In this document: positions 25,369-38,203 of the stretch, piece after piece
How the letters are laid out: every line of letters starts with the position of its first letter
Position numbering within the stretch: the first letter of the stretch is position 1
DNA from: Puffinus mauretanicus
Taxonomy: Eukaryota; Chordata; Aves; Procellariiformes; Procellariidae
NCBI GenBank assembly: GCA_023333565.1
Contig: JAJKFH010001217.1
Coordinates: 124,001 to 188,000, forward strand
Length of the DNA stretch: 64,000 bases
Direction of reading: 5' to 3'
Made by a program: the position numbers and the translations under genes
Notes under the pieces: model-generated
Database searches by the model: none
The model's input: the letters and a program-made list of their open reading frames with translations, nothing else
Told to the model about the DNA's origin: nothing

Positions 25369-25405
25369 AAGATACCCTGGCAGCATCTGTTGCATTTTTT
25401 TGGAG
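25369..25405 (+). other. possible 37-base micro-exon
   Basis: A long pyrimidine/TTTA-rich tract ends in ATAG at 25365-25368, and a GGAG|GTAAAA donor-like junction follows at 25405/25406. The 37 bases between are open in all three frames (one reads DTLAASVAFFWR). Both splice signals are good by eye, but motif pairs this close arise by chance in AT-rich DNA, and there is no partner exon in the window to join it to. Confidence 0.15.
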
Positions 25406-26139
25406 GTAAAATCCACCAAGTACAAGTGCATGTAACAGTTGAAGCAGCATTGCTGTCTTCAACGGGTATGTATGCCTTAAATGTCTTAAAATTGTATTTT
25501 TAATCTTGATAAAGACTAACTCACTTCAAGTGTCATTTGGATTGTAAATATACCAAATAATCATATAACATAATTTTTAGTGTTTGAAATAATCCTATGC
25601 TGGGGTTAGAGAAATAAACTAGATACTCCTCAGCTAGACATAATTTGGAAAGCCAGGCAAACACATATCTACTCTGTGGGAAACATCCCTTCTCCTGAAA
25701 TAGGAATATATTCCCTAGCAAGACAGGCAGACAATATCCTGGTAGGTAACATAAGCACAATAAATAAGAGTGACTTTACTTAATGAAGCAATCAAACCCT
25801 TAAGTAGAGATATGTTATACATACGGGGTTTATTCTGGTGTAATTTACTCCATGTATTTTATTTTATACTCTTTCTTCACTATTCAGTTTACTGAATGAG
25901 ATAGGAACATGAAGCTGTGAGATTCTTGCAGACATTTTTTCTGGGTTCCAGACCTCAGTCATTTCCAGATACACCACAGAAAACTCTGAGCTCTCAGGCA
26001 CAGGCCTATAGAAATTACCTTGGTCTCTCTCCCCAGAAAGGCCGTATGCTGTCCATAAAGGTGTACATTAACTGTATTCACATTATAACTCAAAAAAGCA
26101 GTTAATATTTAGTGTCCCTGTGATGCTGGGAAAAGTTAA

Positions 26140-26265
26140 CGTCTTCATCTTACAGATTGGTTATTGAAGCACAAAAAGGCTACGGAAGCCTTGCTCAAGG
26201 TCAGGGGGATAGCTGACAGAGTAGAGAACTGAAATTATGTCCATTTGCAAACTAGTATCTAGCCA
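26140..26265 (-). mobile_element. MIR-like ancient SINE fragment
   Basis: The plus strand reads CATCTTACAGATTGG, then a GAAGCACAAAAAGGCTACG stretch, TTGCTCAAGGTCAG, and AGCTGACAGAG. In order and spacing this follows the reverse complement of the MIR core (TTTTACAGAT, GAGGCACAGAGAGG, TTGCCCAAGGTCA, CAGCTAGTAAG). That places a MIR copy on the minus strand, heavily diverged. MIR copies are rare but present in bird genomes as ancient amniote relics. Confidence 0.55.
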
Positions 26266-28458
26266 AACTGTGACAGGACAGACCTTCATGAAGACACTGA
26301 GAAAACCTGAAAATTTGTAGCTTTAGAAAAGGAGTTGATTTACACTCTGATCTTCTCAAGGTACACGCCTGCACTGGATATCAGAATAAAGAAAAACCAA
26401 TAACCCATAACATGCTTGTTTGGTTGTTTTTAATTAAAATAAATGAAGCAAATGTTCCTCTTTTGACTAAGTCTCTCTAGAAAATAGCTTATAATTGCTC
26501 AGATCAACTTCTTAAACATTATAACCATTTTTTTCAAAGAAACCACGAAGAAGAGGTATAAAAAAATCTGCAGAGCAAACGTATACGGACACATTGCTGT
26601 AATAAGGTTGTTGTGCTATTAGCTACCCTTGTTAAAATGTTAATGAGTAGCTTGCCACAGGCTTGCTGAATTGCAGTTTATTTCTGAACAGGTCAGCGTT
26701 TTACAGTCCCTACCCCTCTGACCCTGTTTTAGAGTACTTTGTTCAATAGTTGAAACTCTTTTAATGAATACTGCTTCTTTTAAGTGAAATACTATAATGG
26801 AGCATGCTACAAAAGGACAAATTTTAAAATGTCACAACGGAAAAAAAAATAAACCTTTTTTAGACTGCGTATTAAAATTAAGATGTTGAGGATTAATTTA
26901 TGCACATTCTTACATAGAAAGATACCAAAAGTAGCCACCCCAAATGCCCAATTAGTTTTCAGATTTCAACCATTAACCTTTTGCTAGAATTCCCTCTATA
27001 ACAGCAGTTGGGAATACATATTATTTTGCAACAAAGTATTATTAGAAAGATATTCCAGTGCCTGTACTCCTACCCGCCTACAGCATTTAAGAATAGTAAG
27101 TTCCAGATGCGGCCTTGAATGTTATTGAGGTACACAGTAAGAGATGCATCCGAATAACAAAATTATGATAATATAATTTGATTATAGTTGGGAAAAATAA
27201 GAACAATACTGGAATTCAATTACCTGGGCAGCTCTAACTGGGAGCTACTGTGACTTGGTAGCATATGCGCCTAAATCATAACTTTAAAAAAAAAAATTCA
27301 TGTGGTAAACTGACCAAGATTTCTTGAAGTATTTTCTTTGCAGGTAATTTCTTTTCTTAAGGGACCATTCCTGTTGTTATTTATTTCTGTGGTATTGTTT
27401 CACAAAGGATTGCATCCTTGGATGATCCTTGAATAAATTCTGCTCGCATTAGATCTGTACATCTGCTCAGTCTGAGAACACATTGAAGGAGCCAAAAACA
27501 TCTTTCAAAAGAGAAAAACTTTTAAAATGCAATGTGTATACATTAATAACAGACACCGTGCTTTTTTTGTCAGTTATGCGCAGAAAAAAGGAAAAACACT
27601 AGTTTTCATGGATCCCATTCAAACAAGTCTACAGTTGTTTTTGAATTCTTCTGTAAAAAGAAAACTCAAAAATCTTCATCATAAATTACTTCCCACCACC
27701 CACAAGATCTTTTAAGCTACATCTTTCATACACACATGTATGTGTATATATACATATGTACAGGTTTACATATAGAAAGAGGATGTTAACTTATTTTTTT
27801 CTTCTTTTCTATATTGTAATCTTCCAAATTTTCTTTTGTTCTCAATGCAAATGGTCATTGGTTCATCTTCTCTCACCCAGGACAGTTATGTCACATCACT
27901 TGACTAATATGCATGCATTTGCCACTAAAAGACATTTTAACTGAGAGCTGTCACATCCGTCATCTCCACTCGGGCTGGTTAAAATTTTTATCTGCCTTCT
28001 TGAATTAATTTCAGCTTGCCTGAGCCCAGCAGGGGACTTTAGAGTGGTTTAGTTAAATTCTTCATTTGGAAAAAGCATTTGGAGTCCTTCTATTTAGATT
28101 TTTCTCTTGCATCTAATTTTTGTTTCACATTACTGAAACAAAGAGGTAATTATATATCCAGTGAAGGGGGGAGGAAAAAAAAAGCAGACAGATGAGAGAG
28201 AGAAAACGAGTTATCCAATTTTGACATTTTCCTGGGAAAGCATTTTTCACAAATGTTATTTGTGAAATTATTTGTTATTTGTTATTTCACAAATTATCTA
28301 GAACCATAGTTAGATGTGATTAAGCTAAAAAGAAAAGATGCAGAATGTAAAGATAAAATGAGAAAAGAGAACACTAACTGACAGTCGAAACAACAAGAGA
28401 AGGGAAGAGCTAAACTAGAAATGAAAGATTCTGTCACCAAGATATTTTATACAGATCA
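26266..28458. other. AT-rich unique noncoding DNA
   Basis: No gene is recognised. Open frames at 27527-27715 and 27756-27944 have no domain. A short inverted repeat lies at 28245-28267. Confidence 0.5.
28245..28267. repeat. perfect 10-base hairpin with 3-base loop
   Basis: TTTCACAAAT (28245-28254), a GTT loop, then ATTTGTGAAA (28258-28267). A third copy of the arm, ATTTCACAAAT, follows about 15 bases further on, after two TTGTTAT-type units. This looks like a local duplication and inversion. It is too short for a microRNA precursor. Confidence 0.8.
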
Positions 28459-28469
28459 TGTCTGTGACA

Positions 28470-28760
28470 AAGCTGAATGTAACCAAGCCAATAACCTATC
28501 CTTTATAAAGCATTCCTTCAGCAGTTGGCTTTTTAGGCAGCAAGCACATATATTGGTAGGTGAGGAAGTTCAAGCTGTGAATTGGGTGGGAGGGATGTTA
28601 GAGGCCAAGTAATGGTAGTAAAGGACCTAAATCGATTGAAAGATGTATAAAACAACAGTGACCTGTGGGAATATATACCCCGTGACCAGTACCGGACTCT
28701 TAATAAATACATTGTCTTACATTGAAGATCATCAATGCATCTCTATATAGTCTGACCATG
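28470..28760 (+). mobile_element. possible LTR-like remnant with TATA and AATAAA
   Basis: TATAAAA at 28646-28652 is followed about 50 bases later by AATAAA at 28702-28707, the core promoter to poly(A) spacing of a retroviral LTR with a short R. A G-rich purine stretch ends near 28596. I cannot fix either end, see no target duplication and do not recognise a family, so this rests on motif layout only. Confidence 0.25.
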
Positions 28761-31700
28761 TTAATAAATACTAGAAAAGCTCACAGGAAAAGTAATCCAC
28801 AAAGACACTATAGCTAATCTATAATAAATACTACTATCTACACAAAAATGTTTGTAAGATCTGTAAAATTCACAGGCCTTCCAAACGCTTCATTTGCGTA
28901 CTTGGTTACTTTATGATCTTATGTTCTTGAGCTAACAAGCCCATAGATACACTGTAGCTGAACAGGCAAAATCCATTTAAAAAATGAAGATGTGGCTGTT
29001 TAAAGAAGCTTTCAAAATCAAATTGATACACAAAGTTTCAGTGTCAAAGAGAGAAAATGAGTTTAATATCATTTACAAAACTTGAAGGAAAACCCCAAAA
29101 CACACAGAAAAATAAAAAATTAGTCAGGCCCTACAGAAGAGCCCAAAGGTAATGTCTTTACTGTTTAACTTCTATAAAAACTGCATTTGAATAATACAAC
29201 CACTACCAGAAGACAAAAATAGATTGTGCTCCTTTTGTGATTTTCTATTTCCATTAAATTGCATCTTCTTTTAGATACTTATTAAAGCAACCATAAAAAA
29301 AACCTCCAAACCTAAAAATGCCAGACCATAGAAGCTAAAGTCCTAACAAATCCTATATACCACTGAAGAGTTGCATTTGCTCCCCAGCAAGAATAACAAG
29401 ATGTATCAGTCCTTGTACCTCCCCTGTATCTAAACAATACTTCTTGATGGCTAGCCACATAGCTGAATGTTAACTATCAATAAAACTTTAGAAGATAAGG
29501 TTATTTATATTTTATTATATGTAAAACAGAGAAAAGGATTTAAACTTTTATAAATTGGTTAAGTAGACTCAAACTATCCTGGCTAAAATAAAAAATAACA
29601 AAAAAAAAAAAACCAAACCCCACAAAACTTATCTAAATGAGAGTATTTGGTTTTAAAACAGAAAACCAAAACAAAAATAGGTGGAAGAATGTTTGTTTTA
29701 AAACAAACCCATACAGTATCACACTGTATCATCATAACCTGACCTAAGTCTGATTTTGTCTTTGAATCTATAATGGCAATATCCTTTGGAATTGTACCCC
29801 TAAAGCAGAAGAACAGCTAGGACAGGGATATAGTGATTCTTCTCCAATTATGAAGCTTATTGAACTTAAACTCTGTTCAGACTAGTGGAGATTCATGGAT
29901 ATCTTCATAAATAAACTATCTGCAACAGCTCCCACAGTCTGTGCAGCACTAGTAAGGGTGCCACAAAGGATGAACACATGGCCCTCTGAGGCATATTGCG
30001 TAAGTTCGTAAAGGTTGTAAAGATGGCAAAAGTTAGCTCTAGAAGTTTTAAACCCGCCAGGATTTAAATGCTGCATGAACTCCCAAAGAGAAGTAACTGG
30101 TTTTGTATGTAGTGGTTCCACTGGGAAGAGGTCACAATACGGATAAATTCCCATTATTACCATTGAATGCAAAGGGAGTTCTATACCCATTCCTTTGAGT
30201 TGAGTTATTGTATTGTTACTCCTTAAGTACACAGTCAATCTGATTAAAATAGCTGTTAAAGAAAAAAAAAAAAATATCTACTGAAAGACAACTGTATTAC
30301 AGTAAATGGGTTAGCATGAGGAACCAAGAAAAAATTGTGATAAATACCGATTGAAAAAAAATCTAAATGTGTTTGTGCTCAAGGAAGACAGGCAAATAAA
30401 AAAAATCTAAATATTTTTAAGCTTAGAGGCCTTAAAACTTACCAGTCTAACCATCTGGCAACTTTACAGCTATTATTATAAATTCTTATTTAAATGGCAG
30501 TAAAATCTGTGGCTGACATGAGATTAGTCATGCAAGGGCCTGCAGATGTACTACCTTCTGCCCAAGCACTGAAACTCTATATGCAAAGTTCGAAAGTGTT
30601 CATTTGTTCAGACTGTGTGGGGTACAGAAAGACAACAGCTCTAAGACTTTGTTGGGCAACACAAGTAAGAGGTGGAGTCTTTTCAGAATTCATTATACAT
30701 ATTTAATTGCAAATGCTACTCTACTTACTACAGGACTGACCACATTTTTTCTATTATAGCTGAATGTGCAAAATAGACCACAGGAATGCATCCTGTTCTT
30801 TCTTTTTATTTCCCCTTTTGTCAGATAACAGCTGTATGAGACAAAAGACTAGAGGTGAAACACGCTGGAAGAAGCTTATTAGAAGCATTGGCTCAATTCT
30901 CACTAGAAAAAAAGCACAGGAACTTCTCTGATGCAATAATGAATTATATAAAACAAATCCACTTTAATATGCTAAAGTACTTATTGAAATTACATTTTAT
31001 AGCATGAAAAATTTACCTTATGAAAAGGTTTTACAGGAATACTTGAAGTAACAATATGAATTTATTAACAGGAGTTCATTTTGGAAATCACATTTAAGAC
31101 CCTTCTCAATATAAAAGAAGCAAACATTCCTATTTCATAGGAACATAAAACTTTCTGTCATCTTAAATTTCTGTTGGTTCCCATCAAGATACAAAGAAAG
31201 CACTAAAAAAAAAAAGAGGAGGGGAGGAGAAAGGAGTGATCAGTATAACGCTTGCAATTAGATATATATTTGGTAGAAAATTCCATTGACAAGGCAAGTA
31301 AGATTTCTAGTAGCTCTAAGTTTAAGGAATTTGACAACTTTCAATTTCACCTATTCTTCTGTAGTTCTATGTATCCATGGGTCCTTTGGGTAAGAGCAAC
31401 ATTGCAAAAGTATGCTTGGATCCCAATACCCACTTTCAAAGGCAACAATCATAGGACCTATGTTCTCAAAGCTATTTAGATGTCTATCTCCCTCTGAGGG
31501 ACTACACATAAAAGACTTAAGCATTAGGAATTTAAGTCCAGTTGGCATTAACAAAGCCTATATATGCATAGGAAATGCATGATCTGGGAACCAAAATTAT
31601 TCAGGCATTTTCGGAATTATGGCAAAGATTACTTGACATATCCATTGTACAAGGCTATACAGGAGCTAATATAGCTAATACCTCGTTATTAAAGAGCCTT

Positions 31701-32559
31701 ATTCCACAGCACTTAGTTATTTAACTCTAGAATGGAGATTATGTTCCTATCACTTGCAGAGAATCACCCCCACCTCAATAAAGCTATATCATGAGTAACA
31801 GTAGCCAAATTAAACCTTATCTATATGCAGCGTTTTGAGGCAAAGCATGATTTTTAAAGCACAGCCTGAAGCAAGAAGGAAAGAAATGCGTGGAAGAAGC
31901 ACCAAAAAAGTTGGACCTGAGAGAAGGTACTTGATCTCTGTGCTTAGGGGAGCACAGTCCATTCTCTCTGGGCAGGTACGAATGAGAAAGCAAGAACATG
32001 GCCCTGCACCCACTTTTACCGAGTTGAATTGGAACAAACTTTTCGTCTACTTTTCTCAAAACACTGAAAAGACAAGAAACATACATGTGGAATCTCTTTT
32101 CTTGTGCTTGTGCTCCCACACACTCATATAGGAGATTCCGTATGAGAAATATCTAACAAAAAAATTAAGAAGCATTTGGTGAACAAGGTTAAATGCAACT
32201 CCTACTCACAGTAGTGAAAATTCAAGCGGACCTTCCTCTGTAACAATTGTAAACATATGCCAGCAAGACCCAGCAGACTGGATAGATTAGATTTGTTAGC
32301 AGATAACAGGCTAGATTCTGTCATCTTTACTTATGCTGAATAGCACTTTTGTCAGCTCTTATAATAAAGTAAGGTTCTGTTCAAGAAAAGTACAGATTCT
32401 CCCATCATGCACAAATTACACAATCTCTTCTCATCAGAGATCAAAGCTGAGAATTAAAATAAGTAGAAAAATCAGATGCCTTTCCTCAGACAGTTTATTT
32501 ACCGATGTGCCATGATCAACTGTCCACATCTATTAAAATTCCCAATTTTACACACTGGT

Positions 32560-32720
32560 GGATTCTGCCAGTGCTTCCTTTGCCTCCATAGCATCATTGT
32601 GCCTTGGCTCCTCTAAGCAGCCTAATGAAAAGCGCCTGACGGTGACTTCCCTCCCTCACTCCCTCCCCCTTCGCCTTCCTTCTCCGTCAGCTATTTGGAT
32701 TCAAACATGCACAGCTCATG
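32560..32720. promoter_or_regulatory. possible conserved element, CT-rich centre
   Basis: A block of higher G+C with several CpG (GAAAAGCGCCTGACGGTGAC near 32627, CCTTCGCC near 32668, TCTCCGTCAG near 32681) around a CCCTCCCTCACTCCCTCCCCC run, in AT-rich surroundings. It has no coding potential. A regulatory role is a guess from composition. Confidence 0.2.
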
Positions 32721-33233
32721 CATAAGCAAACAGGTGCAAGGGACAGGGTCTGCCAAACCCCAAGCAAGCACGAGGTACACATGTAGCTTGCTGATTGTGG
32801 CATGCTACTGATAGAAGGCGACAAGGCCAGACAATAGGTAGGGTCAGTAGGTGGCTCTTTGATTTTCCTGGCTCTCTACAGAACAGCAGCATGGGAGTTT
32901 GCCTATAGGGGACAAACACTGCCTTTCCACGCAGAACATTAAAGCACTGGGGCTAGAAAACCAACAAGCATCTGGAACACGGACTCTCTTTCTTATCAGG
33001 AAAATTGCTAATGCAAATCAGGACATATTCACCGACAAGTCTTGCTGTCTGCTTGTGAACAGATGATTAACTGGGAAAACTTTGTAATAAAACAAATAGC
33101 TCTGTGAGTATTATGAGTTTTCCATATAAAATGAGATCCTCCAGTAACAAAGTTTATAAATGGACTCTATTCCATCAGAAAGAGATTTCAACTACAATCT
33201 TACCTTATCACCACATGCTGTCACTCCTTTTAA

Positions 33234-33252
33234 TTTTTTTTTTTTTTTTTTT
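33234..33252 (+). repeat. poly-T run (T19)
   Basis: Nineteen consecutive T. The open frames across it are artefacts. Confidence 0.85.
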
Positions 33253-33442
33253 GCTTTTTCTCATCCTACTAGACTTGGAGTTAAGATATTTCAAAACACT
33301 TCAACAAACACTCAAGGTTCCTCTGTCCTAGAAGTCTTGATTATGTTTAGACTCTGGTCAGTGAGCCAGCATTATCTCCATCTCAAAGCACATGCCCACA
33401 TTCAGAGTTGTTATGTAGTAAGATAGCAATTTCATTCAGATT

Positions 33443-33491
33443 AAAAAAAAAAGAAAAACAAACCAAAAAAACCAAAAAAAACCAAAAACCC
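33443..33491 (+). repeat. A-rich (CCAAAAAA)n tract
   Basis: Poly-A merges into repeated CCAAAAAA-type units ending in CCCC. No element body is visible upstream. Confidence 0.8.
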
Positions 33492-34640
33492 CAATTGGTA
33501 TGGTATGATAACAATGAAAATTAGCTGAAATGCCTGAATTAAAGTCACAGAAACTGCACCAAGCTTACCAGCTTCAGTGCAACAGCATCAATTTACAACA
33601 CCAAGAAATACTACCTTTTTTTTGCTCACCCGCTTGTTTTTAATCTAATTTTTTTTTTAGCCACATATTCAGGAAGTAACAGCCACTTTAAACTCATTGC
33701 TCTGAATTACTATGAAACAGTTACCAAACTTTACATGATATCATACCACATATTCCAGTTATATTTGAAAATATCAGTTTAAGAACAGTAGAGATACAGA
33801 GTTGAACTACCTCGGTGGAGAAGGACATTCCTTGACTACTGCATCCAATTAGTTCAAACTGTCCATTCTCAGAAACTGTAAAAACCAGGAATACTTAATT
33901 AAAATATTCAAAACTTTAAAATACAAAATAAACATGTGTACGTCACATGACTTAAAAAACCTAAATGTTTGGTACATATCATGATACAAAAGCACCCAGA
34001 TTGCTCCATGCTCAGAATCGGACAGTGAATTTAGCAGCAGCAAAGAATTTCTGAAAATTAAGTAGATAAGATTTGGATATTAAGTGCTGAACTTTATTTA
34101 ACTTTAAGCAACCATATTTGATAATTCTGCCTTTAGAAGGCGTAACACTTCTTCACTTGTTGTCTCACCTCACCTGTAACTTGAGCCCTAAATTACCCGC
34201 CTGAAAAAAATTACATGGCCTGAAACGGCATGGAAACACTATTAAAACACATGCCTAGTGGGGTTGGTGATTCTAGGAACATTTTTAGCCCTGTGTCTCT
34301 CACATGCACAGTTTGCCTCTCTCTCTCTCCCCCCATTGAACTCCTAAGTGCAAGCAGTCAACTTCTGACTGATTCATGGACATTTGTGATGGCAAGGTAC
34401 ACAAACAGTGGAAACTCCTCCCCTTTTGAACCTTTCTTTAAAACGCTTCTACTAGATTAACCAAAATGTGGCCTTTCACTTTAAAAACTTTTCTGCCAAA
34501 TTTCAGTTGTCAAATTATTAAAGCAAAGAATATTTCATTTTCTATCTGCCTTTAATTATCTTCATTAGGCATTAGTGCTGTAACCTCTGACAGTTTCTTA
34601 CCATGACCCATTTTCTAAATGTTTCAAGACAGATTAAGGT

Positions 34641-34677
34641 AAAACAAAACAAAAAAACAAACAAACAAACAAAAAAT
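34641..34677 (+). repeat. (AAAC)n simple repeat
   Basis: Repeated AAAC units with one A7 interruption. Confidence 0.85.
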
Positions 34678-35939
34678 CCTATCAGAGAGGTAACGACAGC
34701 AACAGCATGCTCCAATAAACCAAGGCATTAATAAATAATTACATCCCTCTCACAAATATCACTAGTACCAGGGGATCTGATTTAAATATGTTTGTCATAA
34801 GATTAAGCATCAAGCTACAAAATCAGTTTTTATTTCCCATATGGTTAAATTTATAAACTTAAATAAAACTAAAAATCCCTGTTTACAGCTCCAGTAACCT
34901 CTACGATACTCACATAGTTACCTGGAACCCTGTTTACATTCATAACTTCTTTCTCCCTTCACTTCCATTTTACTTCAAAAGCTAAAGCTAATGTCCATTT
35001 GAATTCTCCGCTATGCAGTTTGGAGGCTGAATAGCAATGGCTTACAAAGTTTTAAAAACAGGTTATTCATAGTTAGCTTTACTGCAGTGACAAATATTTT
35101 TTCCCTTCAGTTTGGTGATCTCAGATTTCATACAGGAGAGCAAGCATTTCCTCATAAGGTAAAAAAAGTGACTTCAAACTCTTAATGTTTTTGTCACAGT
35201 GCAAAAACTGGTACTAAGAACAATAGTAAAAACAGCCCTTAAGCTGTTTACTTATAAAACCTGAAAAATCAACACAGAACTTGATATACAGGTTTCTGTT
35301 GTTTTCTTCCACTGCCTTATATTGTCAAGTTTTCTCCACAAATATTATGTAGAAATAATAATGCAGATATAAAAAGACATCTAAAATATCCCCAAATTTC
35401 ACCCAGAAATAAAAGGTGTCTTTGAATACAGGAAGCATCTGGTGACTCTTCTGGATAATTGCCAAGTTAACCAAACAATCAAATTTTTATTGAAGTGAAC
35501 TTTTGATATAAATTTGCAACTTTTTTTTTTTTTAAGTTTTCGTTTCTAGTGCATTCCTACATTACCTTAGGCCTCCAAGCATGCATGTAAAAAGTTCTGT
35601 AACTCAACTTCATAGTTGTCTTATTTTCAAAGGAGAAAAAAAAAAAAGGATGCATGAAGAGTCAAGCTGACTAATTTTAGTTTCAATTTGTAGGCTATTT
35701 AATCAGACACTGGATGAAGCTGATCACTTTTTTTAAAGGTGGCTTAATTAGAGCAGAAAGCCATCAGAAGCAGCAAGCAGAAGCAGGCTATTACCAAGAG
35801 TTGAATGAGGACAACAAATATACGACTCCTCTAGCACGCAAAGGGACAGTATCATTCAGATACGTAATGCTCAGCAGGCTCTCCTCAGTGTCTTCTGAAA
35901 CTTTACTAGCTGTGTGATTTTGTAATGCATAATCAGTAA

Positions 35940-36290
35940 ACACCGAATTTGGAGTACAGGGAAAATATGGCGCCATTGGCGCTACTCATGGGATTTTACC
36001 CAAGGATGCAGCAGAAATGAGCAATCATTCAGCAAGCCTGCTTGGCCTGACTCTAATTTATCATGGCTTACATCTCATGCCTGCCAGCAGAGCTGAATTC
36101 ATATGTTATTGTCCCAAACCTGTCACTTTCTGGACTGCCTTTTAATCTTCCTCCTAGAATTACATTCAGAAAGGTCACTGCTATCCAATTAGAACCTTAT
36201 CAAAGATGCACATGCAGGCTGGATTCACGCTTATCGAGAATGGGTCATAAATCCAGAAATTGCACATCAAAGTACCATTACCATAATGAA
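35940..36290. promoter_or_regulatory. possible conserved noncoding element
   Basis: The block retains CpG (CACCGAATTT, ATGGCGCCATTGGCGCTAC near 35967, CACGCTTATCGAG near 36227). It also carries homeodomain-type cores (CCAATTAGAA near 36184) and is free of low complexity. The open frame 36063-36293 has no domain. Composition resembles vertebrate enhancers; conservation is untested. Confidence 0.25.
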
Positions 36291-38032
36291 TAACTCACAT
36301 GGAAAAAAGTGTCAAAAAATACCTGTGTATTGCCAGGCAAATGTTTGACTGTATTTATTCATATACTACAGCAGGTGAATGACTGAAAGGGTTATTTATA
36401 ATTACAGGAATGATGGAAATTGAAGACCATCAAATCCAATAACACTTTGTATTTTATACAAAACCTGATATTGTATACATTTCTACAAACAGAGGCTTCC
36501 CTGCTTTTTTTTCCTTAAGTCTCTAAACATGTATTTTCAATATGATTTGTGAGGATTGCTATCATTAATATACCAACATCTACAGCCTTGTCTTCTATTT
36601 CAGTGCCTTTGAAACTTATTAAGAATGACATGTGTAGTCGTTTATCAATTAATTTAATCAAGCTCAGAACTTGAAAGAGGAATTTGCTTTCCTGATTTCT
36701 GATTCAGGTACGTCAATCCATAAATACAACCCATGCACACATCCATACATTTCTAATACTGATCTTTGTGTAAAAGAAGTTTTTCCATATGTCACTGATA
36801 ACTTGAGAAATACGGTAGCGTATGACCCAGTTGAAAGGGTAATGATTTAGTAAATACAGCCTAGGACAATTAAGACTGAAAGGCATTAAATAAAGACCAC
36901 ATTTTTACATTGCTTATGCTTTCAAGATTTCATTTCAGTTACCTATTTTGACTAAGTGCATTTTCAGTGTTGTCCACTCCACATTCAGAAAGCAGCACAT
37001 CTTTTTTACTAAAGCCTCCACTTATTAAATAACCACCTGGAAACGTCAAGCGTTTTAAGTCCCTCAACAGTTGTGTCCAGGGACTACACTGATTTAGATA
37101 CAGGATCACAAAGCAAAGCTCTCAAGAGGATAAGCAGATGAAAGAACTGAGTAGGTTTAAGAATTCCTGTAAGAACCCTTCACTCTTTCTCCCACCACGC
37201 TGCCAGCTTCATTGGTCAACATCTGGGAGGGGTCCAAGTAGGGGAAGAGGAATGTCTCAAGTCTCCATAAATGCAAAGTCCTGCTGCTTTACCCCTTCCA
37301 GAATATCTATATTAGAGCTTCAACATCTAATCATAAGTGAAAACTTAAATTTACAATCACTTTGGCTTTTTCTCTTTCTTCCCACCCATCAGTTTATTCC
37401 TTCTCTCCTTCATTTGATCGAGTTTTTTTTCCTAAATTACTATGCAACTATTCAGGATTCCAGATGCTCATAATCAACATATCAATGAAAGCAAAGTACA
37501 TGTATAACCTAGTGACTCTGGAGATATCTCCAAAGCAAAGTTGGAGATACACTGACAGACTTAATCCAAACAAACTGCTTTTCCAATATGACAACATCCA
37601 TTGTATTCCAAAATTAGTAACAGCCATAAGTGACTTTTCACACCTGCCCTAATTAATCCTATTTATTCACTACAGAACATATATTGCCTACAGTTATTAA
37701 GCAAGCTCATTCAGTAGACAACATGGATATTTTTGCACAATGGTGCATCACATAACAGAGACCTGAATATATTCTTGCATGTGGATTTATTGCTAGCTCA
37801 AGCTGGATCTCAGTAGCTCATGAAGAAATGCAGACATGGTATTTAACAGCAAAACACACACTTTTACATGAAACTCTAGCCTCTTACCTTTTCTAATAAT
37901 GAATACTGCATGTTTTGAGGTCTGAGATTATTATATTTATGCAGCAACAACACAATGGTGCTTACTCTTCACTTACAATGAAAACTAAGCAGCAGAAGAC
38001 TATTTTTAGTGATTTTTCCTACATCTTCTATA

Positions 38033-38071
38033 TTTTTTTCTTTTTTTCTTTTTTTCTTTTTTTTTTTTTTT
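38033..38071 (+). repeat. (TTTTTTTC)3 then T15
   Basis: Three exact T7C units followed by fifteen T and AAATCAG. Regular period of 8 from slippage. It looks like a polypyrimidine tract, but no exon is evident just after it. Confidence 0.85.
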
Positions 38072-38180
38072 AAATCAGAACTAGCTTCTGAATTGGGTAT
38101 GCATTTTATCTAACAGCATGCAACCAAAGACCTCTACAAGGACTTGTTTTATCTGGGGCATTTGCATTTTTCTAGAATGC

Positions 38181-38203
38181 AACACGTACTGAAAGTACGT
38201 GTT
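38181..38203. repeat. perfect 10-base hairpin
   Basis: AACACGTACT, loop GAA, AGTACGTGTT. Each arm contains CACGTA/TACGTG cores of E-box-like type. The perfect arms and two CpG stand out in this AT-rich region, but the stem is short. Confidence 0.8.

Larger units (their letters stand above)
19869..26139. other. AT-rich unique noncoding DNA
   Basis: No gene is recognised. A pyrimidine-rich acceptor-like TTTCTTTCAG ends at 20400 and is followed by an open frame to 20605, but the predicted peptide is Lys/His-rich without a domain and no donor is evident. The frames at 21428-21757, 21989-22324 and 23609-23857 are similarly unsupported. Simple repeats and a 19-base tandem duplication are listed separately. 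A micro-exon-like segment lies at 25369-25405. Confidence 0.5.

Noticed and set aside
27410..27480. AATAAATTCTGCTCG, like an LTR poly(A) region
   Set aside because: No TATA box, U3 or LTR ends could be found around it.
36400..36450. Possible CR1 3' end on the minus strand (GACCATCAAATCCAAT)
   Set aside because: Only about 25 bases resemble the CR1 end and no terminal repeat units are present; too weak to annotate.
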